A stretch of DNA of 14,807 nt, taken from NCBI GenBank assembly GCA_046760445.1, contig JBHIEE010000072.1, forward strand, positions 1 to 14,807, read 5' to 3'. The position numbers and the translations under genes are program-made. Shown piece by piece: positions 5,679 through 13,071 of this stretch. The first letter of the stretch is position 1, and each line of letters begins with the position of its first letter. The notes beneath the pieces are model-generated. The model did not search any database. It had not been told where the DNA came from and saw only the letters and a program-made list of their open reading frames with translations. The DNA is from JBHIEE01 sp046760445 (GTDB lineage: Bacteria > Acidobacteriota > Aminicenantia > JdFR-78).

Positions 5679-7895
5679 ATGAAGAAAGTAGTTTATAAGC
5701 ACAAGAAGTTTATTATTCTGTTAGTCTTGATGGTCTTTTCTTTCGGAATTAATCCCCTTGAATTTGCCAAAGAAGAGATAGAATATTTTAGAGGTTTTTC
5801 CATCAAGAAACCAATAATCAGGGTTGGCCTTGGAGTAAATCTCGGTGAAATTAAAATTAAAGCCTCATCAGGAATGAAAATTTATGAAATAAATAATGGG
5901 TTAAACTTACTCTCTGATGGTATTAATGAAGCTCTGATAAAAGGAAAAAAAGAAAAGCTCAGCGAGAAGTTTCTGGTTCAACTTCCTCCTCTTCGAGAAA
6001 AAGAGGAAGCAGAGGAGTTAGCTGAGAAGGTAAAGACTCTATTTGAAGTTGAGGTATTCATTGATCAGGATTTACAGATGAATACCTATCAGGTTTGGTT
6101 AGGTTATTTCAGTCTAAAAAGTGAAGCTGAAGATATGGCTAAAGAACTCTATCGGTTAGGATACAAGGAAGCGTGGATTGTTGAAGAGGAAGTAACTGAG
6201 AGGAAATCAAAACCTTTCTGGATTTTCTTTAATGAACAATATCTCAAATTGTCGCCTGATTCGACATTATATTTTATTCCTAGTCATCGCCGAAGCTATC
6301 TTTCTTATAATGAGAGAGCTTATCGAGGAATTTTGATTATCAAATCCACGATAAAAGGGGTCGTTTTAACTAATGTTTTAAATATGGAGGACTATTTAAA
6401 AGGAGTCGTGCCTAATGAACTTTCTCCTTATATTTTTAATGAAATTGAAGCCCAAAGAGCTCAGGCAGTAGCTGCTCGGACTTATGCTACAAAAAATTTA
6501 GGGATGTATGACTATTTAGGTTATGATTTATGTGATACACCTAAATGCCAGGTTTATCGGGGAATGAGTTCTGAAAGTGCTCTTAGCACCAGGGCAGTAA
6601 TGGAGACCAAAGGAGAAGTAATTACCTACCGAGGGAGACTAATTAATGCCTTATATACTTCAACTTGTGGTGGATCTACTGAGGATGCAGAGAATGTTTT
6701 TTTGGGTCGTCCAGTGTCGTATCTTAAAGGAGCTCCTTGTTTTTATGAACATCAAAAAGAGTGGTGGTTGGAAAGTAAATATTTAATGGTGCCTGTTTAT
6801 GTTAAAGGTCTGAATATCAGTCCTGAAATTGCTCAAATGATTAGCTGGGGGATATTGCCTTTCCAGATAAATCATTCCTTTTATCGGGTGCCAGCTTCTG
6901 GGAAAGAAGTTTCTATCTGGTTAGAAAATGTTCTTAAATTCTTAGACAAAAAATTTGATCCAATTTTATTTGATGAGAAATATGTTACTTTTGCAGATTT
7001 AGCTCGTTTAATTGTTAATTCTTTTAACTGGCAGGAAAAAATTGAATTTCTTTTAAAAGAGAAAGAAATGGATTATTTGCTCAAAGAGTTATTAGAAATT
7101 AAGGAACAAGATAAAAGCTATCTTGCTTATCTTATTTTAGAAAATATTTTCCCTATAGCTCGAGAAATTAAAAATCCTTACCGACCATTATTAAAAGGAG
7201 AAATCATTCATTATCTATATAAAATAATTGATTATTCAGGGAAAGATGTAATTCATACTGGAATCTTCAAATCAGTTGATAAGGATAAAAAAATTGAACT
7301 TGAAGAAAATAGGAAAATAAAGGAATTAACAATTTCACCTGATACTTTTCTTCTCCAAAATAATAGTGGAATTATTTCCTTTACTAATTTTGTTTCTCTG
7401 ATTGGTGGGGAAAAGATAAATTGGATTGAAAAGGACAGGAAAATTCAATATTTAGAAATAAATTATTTGTCCTTTTCCAATATGTTAGAGAGAAGTTCAA
7501 TTGTCAATCGGTGGCAGGTAAGAAAACACAAAGAAGAACTCGAAAAAAGAATTAGAAGATATTATCCAATAGGAGAATTAATAGACATTATTCCAAAGAA
7601 AAGGGGAGTCTCTGGGAGGGTGATTGAACTTCAGATTATTGGAACAGAAAATCAGGTTCTTGTCAGGGGATTTAGAATACGCACTGTGCTTGATTTAAGA
7701 GAAATCCTTTTTGTAATAGATAGGGAATACGATGAACAAGGAAATATCACTCATTTTATTTTTACTGGTCGGGGATGGGGTCATGGCATCGGTCTTTGTC
7801 AGGTAGGAGCATATGGAATGGCTCTGGCAGGAGCAAATTATAAAAAAATTATCAAAAAGTACTATCAAGGGGTAAAGATAAAAAAATTGTATTGA
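5679..7895 (+). CDS. SPOR plus SpoIID/LytB protein with SLH-like insertion (peptidoglycan lytic transglycosylase-like)
   Basis: The protein has 738 residues. The N-terminal signal/anchor helix (about 10-25) sends it to the periplasm. Residues about 96-170 look like a SPOR domain (FLVQLPPL, then VWLGYFSLKSEAE), which binds denuded glycan. The SpoIID fold starts near 215: YLKGVVPNELSP (239-250) carries the expected catalytic Glu247, followed by QAVAARTYA (262-270), TSTCGG (327-332) and the C-terminal GRGWGHGIGLCQVGAYGMA (697-715). About 360 residues separate the two halves. Within this insert, NPYRPLLKGEIIHYLYKII (about 499-517) and VTFADLARLIV (436-446) resemble S-layer homology repeats. SpoIID enzymes cleave glycan strands lacking stem peptides; LytB-type relatives assist amidases. 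The Shine-Dalgarno site is weak; ATG 5679 is the first start after an in-frame stop at 5670. pyrE follows 10 bp later. Confidence 0.88.
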   Translation: MKKVVYKHKKFIILLVLMVFSFGINPLEFAKEEIEYFRGFSIKKPIIRVGLGVNLGEIKIKASSGMKIYEINNGLNLLSDGINEALIKGKKEKLSEKFLVQLPPLREKEEAEELAEKVKTLFEVEVFIDQDLQMNTYQVWLGYFSLKSEAEDMAKELYRLGYKEAWIVEEEVTERKSKPFWIFFNEQYLKLSPDSTLYFIPSHRRSYLSYNERAYRGILIIKSTIKGVVLTNVLNMEDYLKGVVPNELSPYIFNEIEAQRAQAVAARTYATKNLGMYDYLGYDLCDTPKCQVYRGMSSESALSTRAVMETKGEVITYRGRLINALYTSTCGGSTEDAENVFLGRPVSYLKGAPCFYEHQKEWWLESKYLMVPVYVKGLNISPEIAQMISWGILPFQINHSFYRVPASGKEVSIWLENVLKFLDKKFDPILFDEKYVTFADLARLIVNSFNWQEKIEFLLKEKEMDYLLKELLEIKEQDKSYLAYLILENIFPIAREIKNPYRPLLKGEIIHYLYKIIDYSGKDVIHTGIFKSVDKDKKIELEENRKIKELTISPDTFLLQNNSGIISFTNFVSLIGGEKINWIEKDRKIQYLEINYLSFSNMLERSSIVNRWQVRKHKEELEKRIRRYYPIGELIDIIPKKRGVSGRVIELQIIGTENQVLVRGFRIRTVLDLREILFVIDREYDEQGNITHFIFTGRGWGHGIGLCQVGAYGMALAGANYKKIIKKYYQGVKIKKLY

Positions 7896-7905
7896 AGAGG
7901 TTTAA

Positions 7906-8445
7906 ATGAAAGAAAAATTAATCCAAATCCTAAAAGAGAAATCGTTAATAACCGGGGTAAAGAGAGTTTTAACCTCAGGCAGAGTGAGCAGTTATTATAT
8001 TGATTGTAAGATGACTACCCTTGATCCAGAAGGAGTGAATTTAGTTGGGCGGATGATTTTAGAAGCTTTGAAACCTTATAATTTAGATGCGATTGGCGGA
8101 TATACTCTTGGAGCTGATCCAATTGTTAGTGCAGTTGCAACCGTTAGTTATCAGCTCGGGTCACCTTTACCAGCTTTTATTGTTCGAAAAGAACCCAAAA
8201 AACACGGTGAGCGGAAAATGATTGAAGGCCCTTTTCAGTCAGGCTGGAAAGTAGCCATTGTGGATGATGTCTGTACCACTGGTGGTTCGATTCTTAAAGC
8301 CTGCCAGGCAGTAGAAGAAGAAGGTGGAAAAGTGGTTCTTACTATGGTTATTGTTGATAGAATGGAAGGTGGAAGAGAAAATATTGAACAAAAAGGGTAT
8401 AAATTTTTATCCTTGCTGACTAAAAAGGATTTAGGACTGGAATAA
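7906..8445 (+). CDS. pyrE: Orotate phosphoribosyltransferase
   Basis: This cytosolic enzyme joins orotate and PRPP to give orotidine 5'-phosphate plus pyrophosphate, the fifth step of UMP synthesis. The 179-residue length matches the compact bacterial/archaeal form and is shorter than the E. coli protein. The PRPP-binding motif VAIVDDVCTTGGS spans 116-128. The catalytic flexible loop RKEPKKHGERKMIEG (94-108) has the characteristic Lys/His/Gly pattern. The N-terminal SGRVSSYYIDCK (24-35) is the orotate-site segment. AAGAGG lies 5 bases before the ATG, and the gene begins 10 bp after the SpoIID stop, so the two are probably cotranscribed. No other pyrimidine gene is nearby. Downstream lies a hairpin repeat that faces the convergent kbl gene. 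Confidence 0.95.
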   Translation: MKEKLIQILKEKSLITGVKRVLTSGRVSSYYIDCKMTTLDPEGVNLVGRMILEALKPYNLDAIGGYTLGADPIVSAVATVSYQLGSPLPAFIVRKEPKKHGERKMIEGPFQSGWKVAIVDDVCTTGGSILKACQAVEEEGGKVVLTMVIVDRMEGGRENIEQKGYKFLSLLTKKDLGLE

Positions 8446-8502
8446 AGAAACTTCCATTATCAAAATTCTGATACAAACTTTAATATTTTTGTAGCTTCTG
8501 TT

Positions 8503-8736
8503 CAAATTGCGTGGGTAATCTATCCTTAAGGCAATAATTAAATTCAAATTTCTCACAGTCCCGAGTACTCGGGATCCAAAGTTCAAAATCCAAATGTCAA
8601 ATGAATGTCAAATGACTAAATGTCAAAACCGTGAAGTGTAAAGCGTAAATCGCAAGGTGTTATTTATCACTTTACCCTTTACTCCTTACTCTTTACGATT
8701 TATATTTGTCATTTGAATTTTTGAGTTTTGATATTT
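8503..8736 (+). repeat. Interspersed repeat: flank, 16-bp palindrome and long hairpin (full copy)
   Basis: This is the most complete copy. The outer flank is at 8504-8525. A perfect palindrome TCCCGAGTACTCGGGA lies at 8559-8574. A long imperfect hairpin follows, whose outer arms include TCAAATGAC (8608-8616) pairing with GTCATTTGA (8708-8716) and whose apex is around 8654-8673. Bases 8532-8658 match 14681-14807 at 118 of 127 positions by eye, without gaps. It fills the gap between convergent pyrE and kbl and may serve as a bidirectional terminator. No open frame is present. The 57 bases before it (8446-8502) show nothing. Confidence 0.8.
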
Positions 8737-8741
8737 GATTT

Positions 8742-9944
8742 TTATGGTATAACTTTATATCTCTTTCCTACTTTAATGAAAGCTTCAAGTGCTCGATCTA
8801 AGTGTTCTTTTTCATGGGCGGCTGAAATCTGAACTCTTATTCTTGACTGACCCTTAGGAACTACCGGGTAATAAAAACCAATGACATAAATTCCTTCTTC
8901 CAGCAAATCTCTTGACATATCTTGGGATAGTTTGGCATCATTTTCAAATTTAGAGAGCATTATAGGCACAATCGGGTGAATACCTGGTTTAATGTCAAAA
9001 CCTGCTTCAGCCATTTTTTCTCGGAAATACTTGGTATTTCTTTCCAACTTATCTCTTAACTCAGTTGTTTCCGACAGGAGATCAAGAACAGCAATTGAGA
9101 CTCCCACAATCGCTGGTGCTAAAGTGTTACTGAAAAGGTAAGGTCTTGAGCGCTGTCGGTAAAGTTCAATTATTTCTTTTCGACCAGAAGCAAAGCCTCC
9201 TGAAGCACCTCCCAAAGCTTTGCCCAGGGTGCTGGTAATTAAATCCATTCTCCCTATAACTCCGCGGTACTCAGGTGTGCCTCGACCTGTTTCACCTATA
9301 AATCCTGTTGCATGGGCGTCATCAATCATTACCAAAGCGTCATATTTCTCAGATAGATCACAGATTTCGTCCAACTTAGCAATATCACCATCCATAGAGA
9401 AGACTCCATCAGTGGCAATCATTCGAAAGCGAGCTTTTTGAGCCTGCTTTAATTTTTCTTCGAGATCATTCATATCGCTGTGTTTATAGACAAATCTCTG
9501 AGCTTTACATAACCGAATACCGTCAATGATGGAAGCATGATTAAGTTCGTCACTTATAATTGCATCTTCAGGACCAAGAAGGGGCTCAAATATTCCTCCA
9601 TTGGCATCAAAACAGGCGGCATAGAGGATAGTATCATCTGTTTGAAGAAATTCAGAAATTTTTCTCTCAAGAATCTTATGAATATCCTGGGTGCCGCAAA
9701 TAAATCGAACTGAACTCATGCCATAGCCCCATTCATCTAAAGTTTTATGAGCTGATTCTAACACTTTTGGATGACTGGAAAGTCCAAGATAATTATTTGC
9801 ACAGAAATTCAATACTTTTTTTCCTCCTTTAACTTCTATTTCTGCTGACTGAGGAGTGATAATTATTCTTTCTTCTTTATAAAGGCCTGCATTGGTTATA
9901 GATTGAATTTCTTTTTGTAAATGTTCTTTTATTTTTCCATACAT
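8742..9944 (-). CDS. kbl: Glycine C-acetyltransferase (2-amino-3-ketobutyrate CoA ligase)
   Basis: This PLP enzyme of the alpha-oxoamine synthase family converts 2-amino-3-oxobutanoate plus CoA to glycine and acetyl-CoA, the second step of threonine breakdown. The 400-residue length is normal for the family. Landmarks are NFCANNYLGLSSHP (46-59), the PLP-stacking region around ACFDANGG (110-117), DDAHATG (208-214) with the Asp and His that hold the cofactor, and the Schiff-base Lys242 in STLGKALGG (238-246). AAGGAGG (9950-9956 on the plus strand) lies 5 bases before the ATG. The gene lies 113 bases downstream of tdh on the same strand, and the spacer holds a repeat hairpin. The pairing with tdh separates it from the related KBL-like acyltransferases for haem, biotin or sphingolipid. 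Confidence 0.95.
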   Translation of the reverse strand: MYGKIKEHLQKEIQSITNAGLYKEERIIITPQSAEIEVKGGKKVLNFCANNYLGLSSHPKVLESAHKTLDEWGYGMSSVRFICGTQDIHKILERKISEFLQTDDTILYAACFDANGGIFEPLLGPEDAIISDELNHASIIDGIRLCKAQRFVYKHSDMNDLEEKLKQAQKARFRMIATDGVFSMDGDIAKLDEICDLSEKYDALVMIDDAHATGFIGETGRGTPEYRGVIGRMDLITSTLGKALGGASGGFASGRKEIIELYRQRSRPYLFSNTLAPAIVGVSIAVLDLLSETTELRDKLERNTKYFREKMAEAGFDIKPGIHPIVPIMLSKFENDAKLSQDMSRDLLEEGIYVIGFYYPVVPKGQSRIRVQISAAHEKEHLDRALEAFIKVGKRYKVIP

Positions 9945-9970
9945 TTTTTCCTCCTTCTTTAAAGTAAAGT

Positions 9971-10061
9971 GTAAGGCGTAAAGAGTAAGGAGTTATTTTT
10001 TAGCGATTTAATTAAGTAAAAGGTTTATCTATCACTTTACTCTTTACTCCTTACTCCTTAC
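9971..10061. repeat. Hairpin repeat between tdh and kbl, overlapping the tdh stop
   Basis: The arm 9971-9993 pairs with 10039-10061, with about 20 of 23 positions complementary and a 45-base loop. The right arm includes the tdh stop codon (10058-10060) and ends in the TTACGG also seen, inverted, as CCGT...GTAAAG in the copies near 8627 and 14777. It belongs to the same family but lacks the palindrome block. In the shared tdh-kbl message it would form an intercistronic stem. Confidence 0.65.
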
Positions 10062-11173
10062 GGTTTTTGCTTTTTTAATCTTTCTGAAGCTTTTTTTAAT
10101 TCTTGCTCATTTGGAAAAAGGACTATTTTGGCTGATTTTCTTGGTCGGGCTGTTATTGCTTCAAAACCTTTTTTGAATTCAGTTAAATGATACATATGAG
10201 AAATAACAGGATAAATATTGAGTCTTCCAGAAGCAAGGAAATTGTGGACTCGATACCAGGTGTCGAATAATTTCCTGCCTGTAATTCCATAAATCTGAAT
10301 ACCCTTAAGCACAATTCCTTCATTATAATCTATATCGATAGTTGTTGAAGAGGTTATCCCGAAGGCAGTAAAGCGTCCTCCCCGACGAAGCATTTTTAGA
10401 CCTTCTTCAATTGCTTGAGGAGCACCGGCCATATCTAAGACGATATCTGCTCCATATTCTCCGGTATGATCTTTGACATATTGAATCCGATCTATTTCAT
10501 CTCGATTGGCAAATAGAGTGTGGTCAGCTCCCATTTCTTTACCCACTGAAAGATTATATCCCCACTCACCAATTAAAAAGATATTGGTAACTCCACATAA
10601 TTTGGCAACTCCTACTGAGAAAAGACCAATTGGACCATCTCCTACTATAACCATTGATTTACCGGCTACATCGTTGTCTTCGCCCAAGACTGCGTAAGTA
10701 GCATTGCCTAGTGGTTCCTGAAGAGTAGCAATTTCAGGTGGGATTGAAGGGTGATTAATCCAACAGACTGATTCAGGAAGTGCAAGATAATCAGCAAAGG
10801 TTCCGTTACAGTCAACACCGAGAATTTTCATTTTTTCTCCAAGATGAGCCTGTCCTAATAAAGACTGTAAATCCCAAGGGTCATAAATATGGGTTTCAGC
10901 TGAAACATAATCGCCAACCTTGATTCTCGTTACTTCTGAACCAACTTCCACTACTTCACCAGCTACTTCATGACCAATTATTTGGGGGAGGTTCTTTGCT
11001 CCTATTCGGTTATTTGACCATTCATCCCATTGGTAAATATGGACATCTGTACCACAGATTGAAGTAGCTTTGACCTTTATTAATACTTCTTTTGAGCTGA
11101 TTTTAGGCACATCTACTTCTACTAATTCTGCTCCTGGCCCTGGTTTTGCTTTAACCACTGCTTTCATCTTCAT
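10058..11173 (-). CDS. tdh: L-threonine 3-dehydrogenase (zinc-type MDR), without structural zinc lobe
   Basis: The enzyme oxidises L-threonine with NAD+ to 2-amino-3-oxobutanoate, the substrate of kbl downstream. The segment CGTDVHIYQWDEW (40-52) is nearly the E. coli TDH sequence. The catalytic zinc ligands are Cys40 and His68-Glu69 in IIGHE, with Glu153 in QEPLGNA in the outer position. The Rossmann motif VIVGDGPIG lies at 175-183. The cysteine-rich lobe normally found after GEGHI is replaced by HIYDPWDLQSLLGQAHL (95-111), so all four structural zinc cysteines are missing while the alignment length is kept. The protein is 371 residues, with a C-terminal tail of about 20 Lys/Glu-rich residues beyond the usual end. 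AGGAGG (11179-11184) lies 5 bases before the chosen ATG; a second ATG at 11167 is spaced less well. TDH-like sorbitol dehydrogenases are an alternative, made unlikely by kbl. Confidence 0.9.
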   Translation of the reverse strand: MKMKAVVKAKPGPGAELVEVDVPKISSKEVLIKVKATSICGTDVHIYQWDEWSNNRIGAKNLPQIIGHEVAGEVVEVGSEVTRIKVGDYVSAETHIYDPWDLQSLLGQAHLGEKMKILGVDCNGTFADYLALPESVCWINHPSIPPEIATLQEPLGNATYAVLGEDNDVAGKSMVIVGDGPIGLFSVGVAKLCGVTNIFLIGEWGYNLSVGKEMGADHTLFANRDEIDRIQYVKDHTGEYGADIVLDMAGAPQAIEEGLKMLRRGGRFTAFGITSSTTIDIDYNEGIVLKGIQIYGITGRKLFDTWYRVHNFLASGRLNIYPVISHMYHLTEFKKGFEAITARPRKSAKIVLFPNEQELKKASERLKKQKP

Positions 11174-11241
11174 CTCTCCCTCCTGGTAAAAGATAATTTA
11201 ATTTATTAGAAACCAACAAAATATGCCTCACTTTGTTCGGC

Positions 11242-11391
11242 AAAATCCAAATTTCAAATACCAAATGAATGTCTTGAGATTCTTTGAGATTTATTAAGAT
11301 GCTTAATCTTACTCCTTCCTAGTCTCCCAATCTCCTATTCTCATAGTCTCAGATTTTTCTTTTGTCATTTGAGCTTTGTCATTTGGATTTT
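11242..11391. repeat. Diverged hairpin repeat upstream of tdh
   Basis: The perfect 11-bp outer arms are AAAATCCAAAT (11242-11252) and ATTTGGATTTT (11381-11391). Inside are direct iterations of TTTGTCATTT, complementary tracts rich in GAGATT and AATCTC, and a small hairpin TAAGAT/ATCTTA (11295-11311). The string ATACCAAATGAATGTC is shared with the 14642-14807 copy. The palindrome block is absent. It fills most of the 313-bp gap between the two minus-strand operons. No gene was seen in the gap. Confidence 0.65.
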
Positions 11392-11486
11392 TCTTCCTTA
11401 AAACTATATCCACGATAATTTCCTTTGTCAACAGGAAGAGTCTGATTGTTCTAAACAAAGTTTTTAATCTTTATTTTTAATCAATT

Positions 11487-12041
11487 TTAAGAGAGTAGAA
11501 AGTATTTTAACAGTAAAATTGCCCAGATTACCAGACCTCCTAAAAGAGCTCTATATTCCTTATTTTTTAAATAGAGTTTCCCGCTAAATTTTTTATTCCC
11601 TAAGCCAAGAGAAATTTTTAAATTTGGGAAAAAGGTTGGCACTTTTGACTGGTATTTTTTATATTCTTCAGGGAAGAGTTGCTTCATTTTTTCTACTTCT
11701 CTGGCAATTGCTACTGGATAGAATGTAACAAAATAAATCAAAAAAATGAGAATTCCTAACCAGGAATTAGAACTGATGGAAAGGCTGATTCCTAAAATAA
11801 AATTTCCTAAATATAAAGGATTTCTGGTAAATTGGTAAGGACCAGAGATGGTTAAGTTTTTTTCTTTCTCGATATGTCCTGAAGCCCAGGCACGAAGAGA
11901 AAATCCAAAAAGAGAAATTATTGCCCCCACTATAATAGTTAATAAACTGGGCCGGGCAACTATTAAAATTAAAATAGCACCCAAAAATCCAGTTGGCACT
12001 CTTAACCGATAAATCTTTTTTCTGATTTTTTCAGGAAACAT
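11487..12041 (-). CDS. ICMT/PEMT-like integral membrane methyltransferase
   Basis: The protein has 184 residues with about five hydrophobic segments (about 16-30, 32-50, 76-92, 94-114 and 164-183). GPYQFTRNPLYLGN (67-80) and REVEKMKQLFPEEYKKYQSKVPTFFP (by position 114-139; key residues Arg114, Glu115, Glu118, Tyr127, Tyr130) are the two hallmarks of the isoprenylcysteine carboxyl methyltransferase family. In that family they form the S-adenosylmethionine site at the membrane face. Bacteria do not usually have prenylated CaaX proteins, so the substrate is probably a lipid or a small membrane-associated acid or amine. The start lies inside the heptosyltransferase gene (11-bp overlap) with a weak AAGAGA ribosome site, implying coupled translation as the last gene of the heptose operon. 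A role in modifying the envelope is inference from that position. Confidence 0.85.
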   Translation of the reverse strand: MFPEKIRKKIYRLRVPTGFLGAILILIVARPSLLTIIVGAIISLFGFSLRAWASGHIEKEKNLTISGPYQFTRNPLYLGNFILGISLSISSNSWLGILIFLIYFVTFYPVAIAREVEKMKQLFPEEYKKYQSKVPTFFPNLKISLGLGNKKFSGKLYLKNKEYRALLGGLVIWAILLLKYFLLS

Positions 12042-13071
12042 TTTCTCTTAATGCTTGAAATGTTAGATTGAGTACTTGATCGACAGAAATTTTTGTTAAG
12101 CATTCAATTGAAGAGCATTTTCTTTTAAAACAAAAGCTACAAGGAAGAGGATGAACTGCAACTTTGTCCCAAGGATGGAAGGGACCATTTCTTTCAGGGT
12201 CAGTTGGTCCATAAATGCCCACCACTGGAGTGGAGAGAGCTGTTGCAATGTGAAGTGGAAAAGTATCACCACTTATCATTAAAGATGCTTTTTTAGTCAG
12301 GGCAATAACTTCTGAAATAGTTAGGAAAGGGAGAAATGGAATTTCAGCTTCTTTACTTGCTTGAAGAGCTAATTTTCTTTCAGATTCTGTTCCCCATAAA
12401 AAAACAGGAAAGTAACCCTGGGCGTTAATTTTTTTAGCCAGAACAATAAATTTTTCTATCTCCCATCTTTTGGTTTCCCATCCTCCACCAATGTTGATTA
12501 AGACTAACTTTTTAGGAGGATTGTAATCGATTTGAGTTAATTTTTCTTCTACTTGAAAATATATTTCAGATGTCAATTTTAAAGGAAATTCAAAAATTTC
12601 TTCTTCTAAACCAAGAAGAGATAAAAGTTTTAAGTTTTTCTTAATTATATGGGTGTTTTCTGGAATTTCTTTTAAACACTGGGTATAAAAAATAGAGGCG
12701 ATAGATTCTTTTAAATTTTTTTTGTTAAATCCAATCCTTTTTTTAGCCCTTGAAAGAAAAGCTATTATTCCAGATTTGAGTAATCCCTGAAAGTCAATTG
12801 CCACTGAGAACTTGGTTTTTATATTATTTCGAAAATAGGCAATTTCTTTCCAGGTAGTTAAGGAAAATAGATTCTTTCTCCATCGGAAGCTGTCAATGGT
12901 AATTATTTCACTCAGGTTTGGGACTAATTTTAATATTTCTTTCCCCTTTTGGTCTACTACCCAGGAGATTTTAGATTGCGGAAATTTTTTACGAAGGAGA
13001 GAAAAAGCAGGTAATGTATGTATTATGTCTCCTAAGGAGCTAAGTTTTATTATTAAAAAGCTATTTTTCAT
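12031..13071 (-). CDS. Glycosyltransferase family 9, ADP-heptose:LPS heptosyltransferase-like
   Basis: The enzyme has 346 residues and a GT-B fold. It is predicted to transfer heptose from ADP-heptose to lipid A-core at the cytoplasmic side of the inner membrane. KLSSLGDIIHTLP (9-21) is the N-terminal GT9 motif, with Asp15 at the position of the catalytic base of E. coli WaaC. NIGGGWETKRW (193-203) and GDTFPLHIATALSTPVVGIYGPTDP (by position 268-292; Asp269, His274, Gly288) form the donor site. A C-terminal Cys cluster CSFCFKRKCSSIEC (311-324) is common in heptosyltransferases. I cannot tell WaaC, WaaF and WaaQ types apart. The start overlaps rfaE2 by 11 bp and the stop overlaps the methyltransferase by 11 bp, so all are likely translated together. 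The neighbouring kinase and adenylyltransferase make the sugar donor. Confidence 0.92.
   Translation of the reverse strand: MKNSFLIIKLSSLGDIIHTLPAFSLLRKKFPQSKISWVVDQKGKEILKLVPNLSEIITIDSFRWRKNLFSLTTWKEIAYFRNNIKTKFSVAIDFQGLLKSGIIAFLSRAKKRIGFNKKNLKESIASIFYTQCLKEIPENTHIIKKNLKLLSLLGLEEEIFEFPLKLTSEIYFQVEEKLTQIDYNPPKKLVLINIGGGWETKRWEIEKFIVLAKKINAQGYFPVFLWGTESERKLALQASKEAEIPFLPFLTISEVIALTKKASLMISGDTFPLHIATALSTPVVGIYGPTDPERNGPFHPWDKVAVHPLPCSFCFKRKCSSIECLTKISVDQVLNLTFQALRENVS

Noticed and set aside
8584..8736. CRISPR array suggested by the repeated TCAAATG and GTAAAG words
   Set aside because: The words are too short, irregularly spaced and arranged as inverted arms of a hairpin, with no constant spacers and no cas genes nearby.
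9220..9441. Plus-strand frame inside kbl
   Set aside because: It lies wholly inside a clearly identified enzyme gene and has no ribosome site. The same holds for the frames inside tdh, the lipoprotein gene, the C45-like gene and the heptosyltransferase gene.
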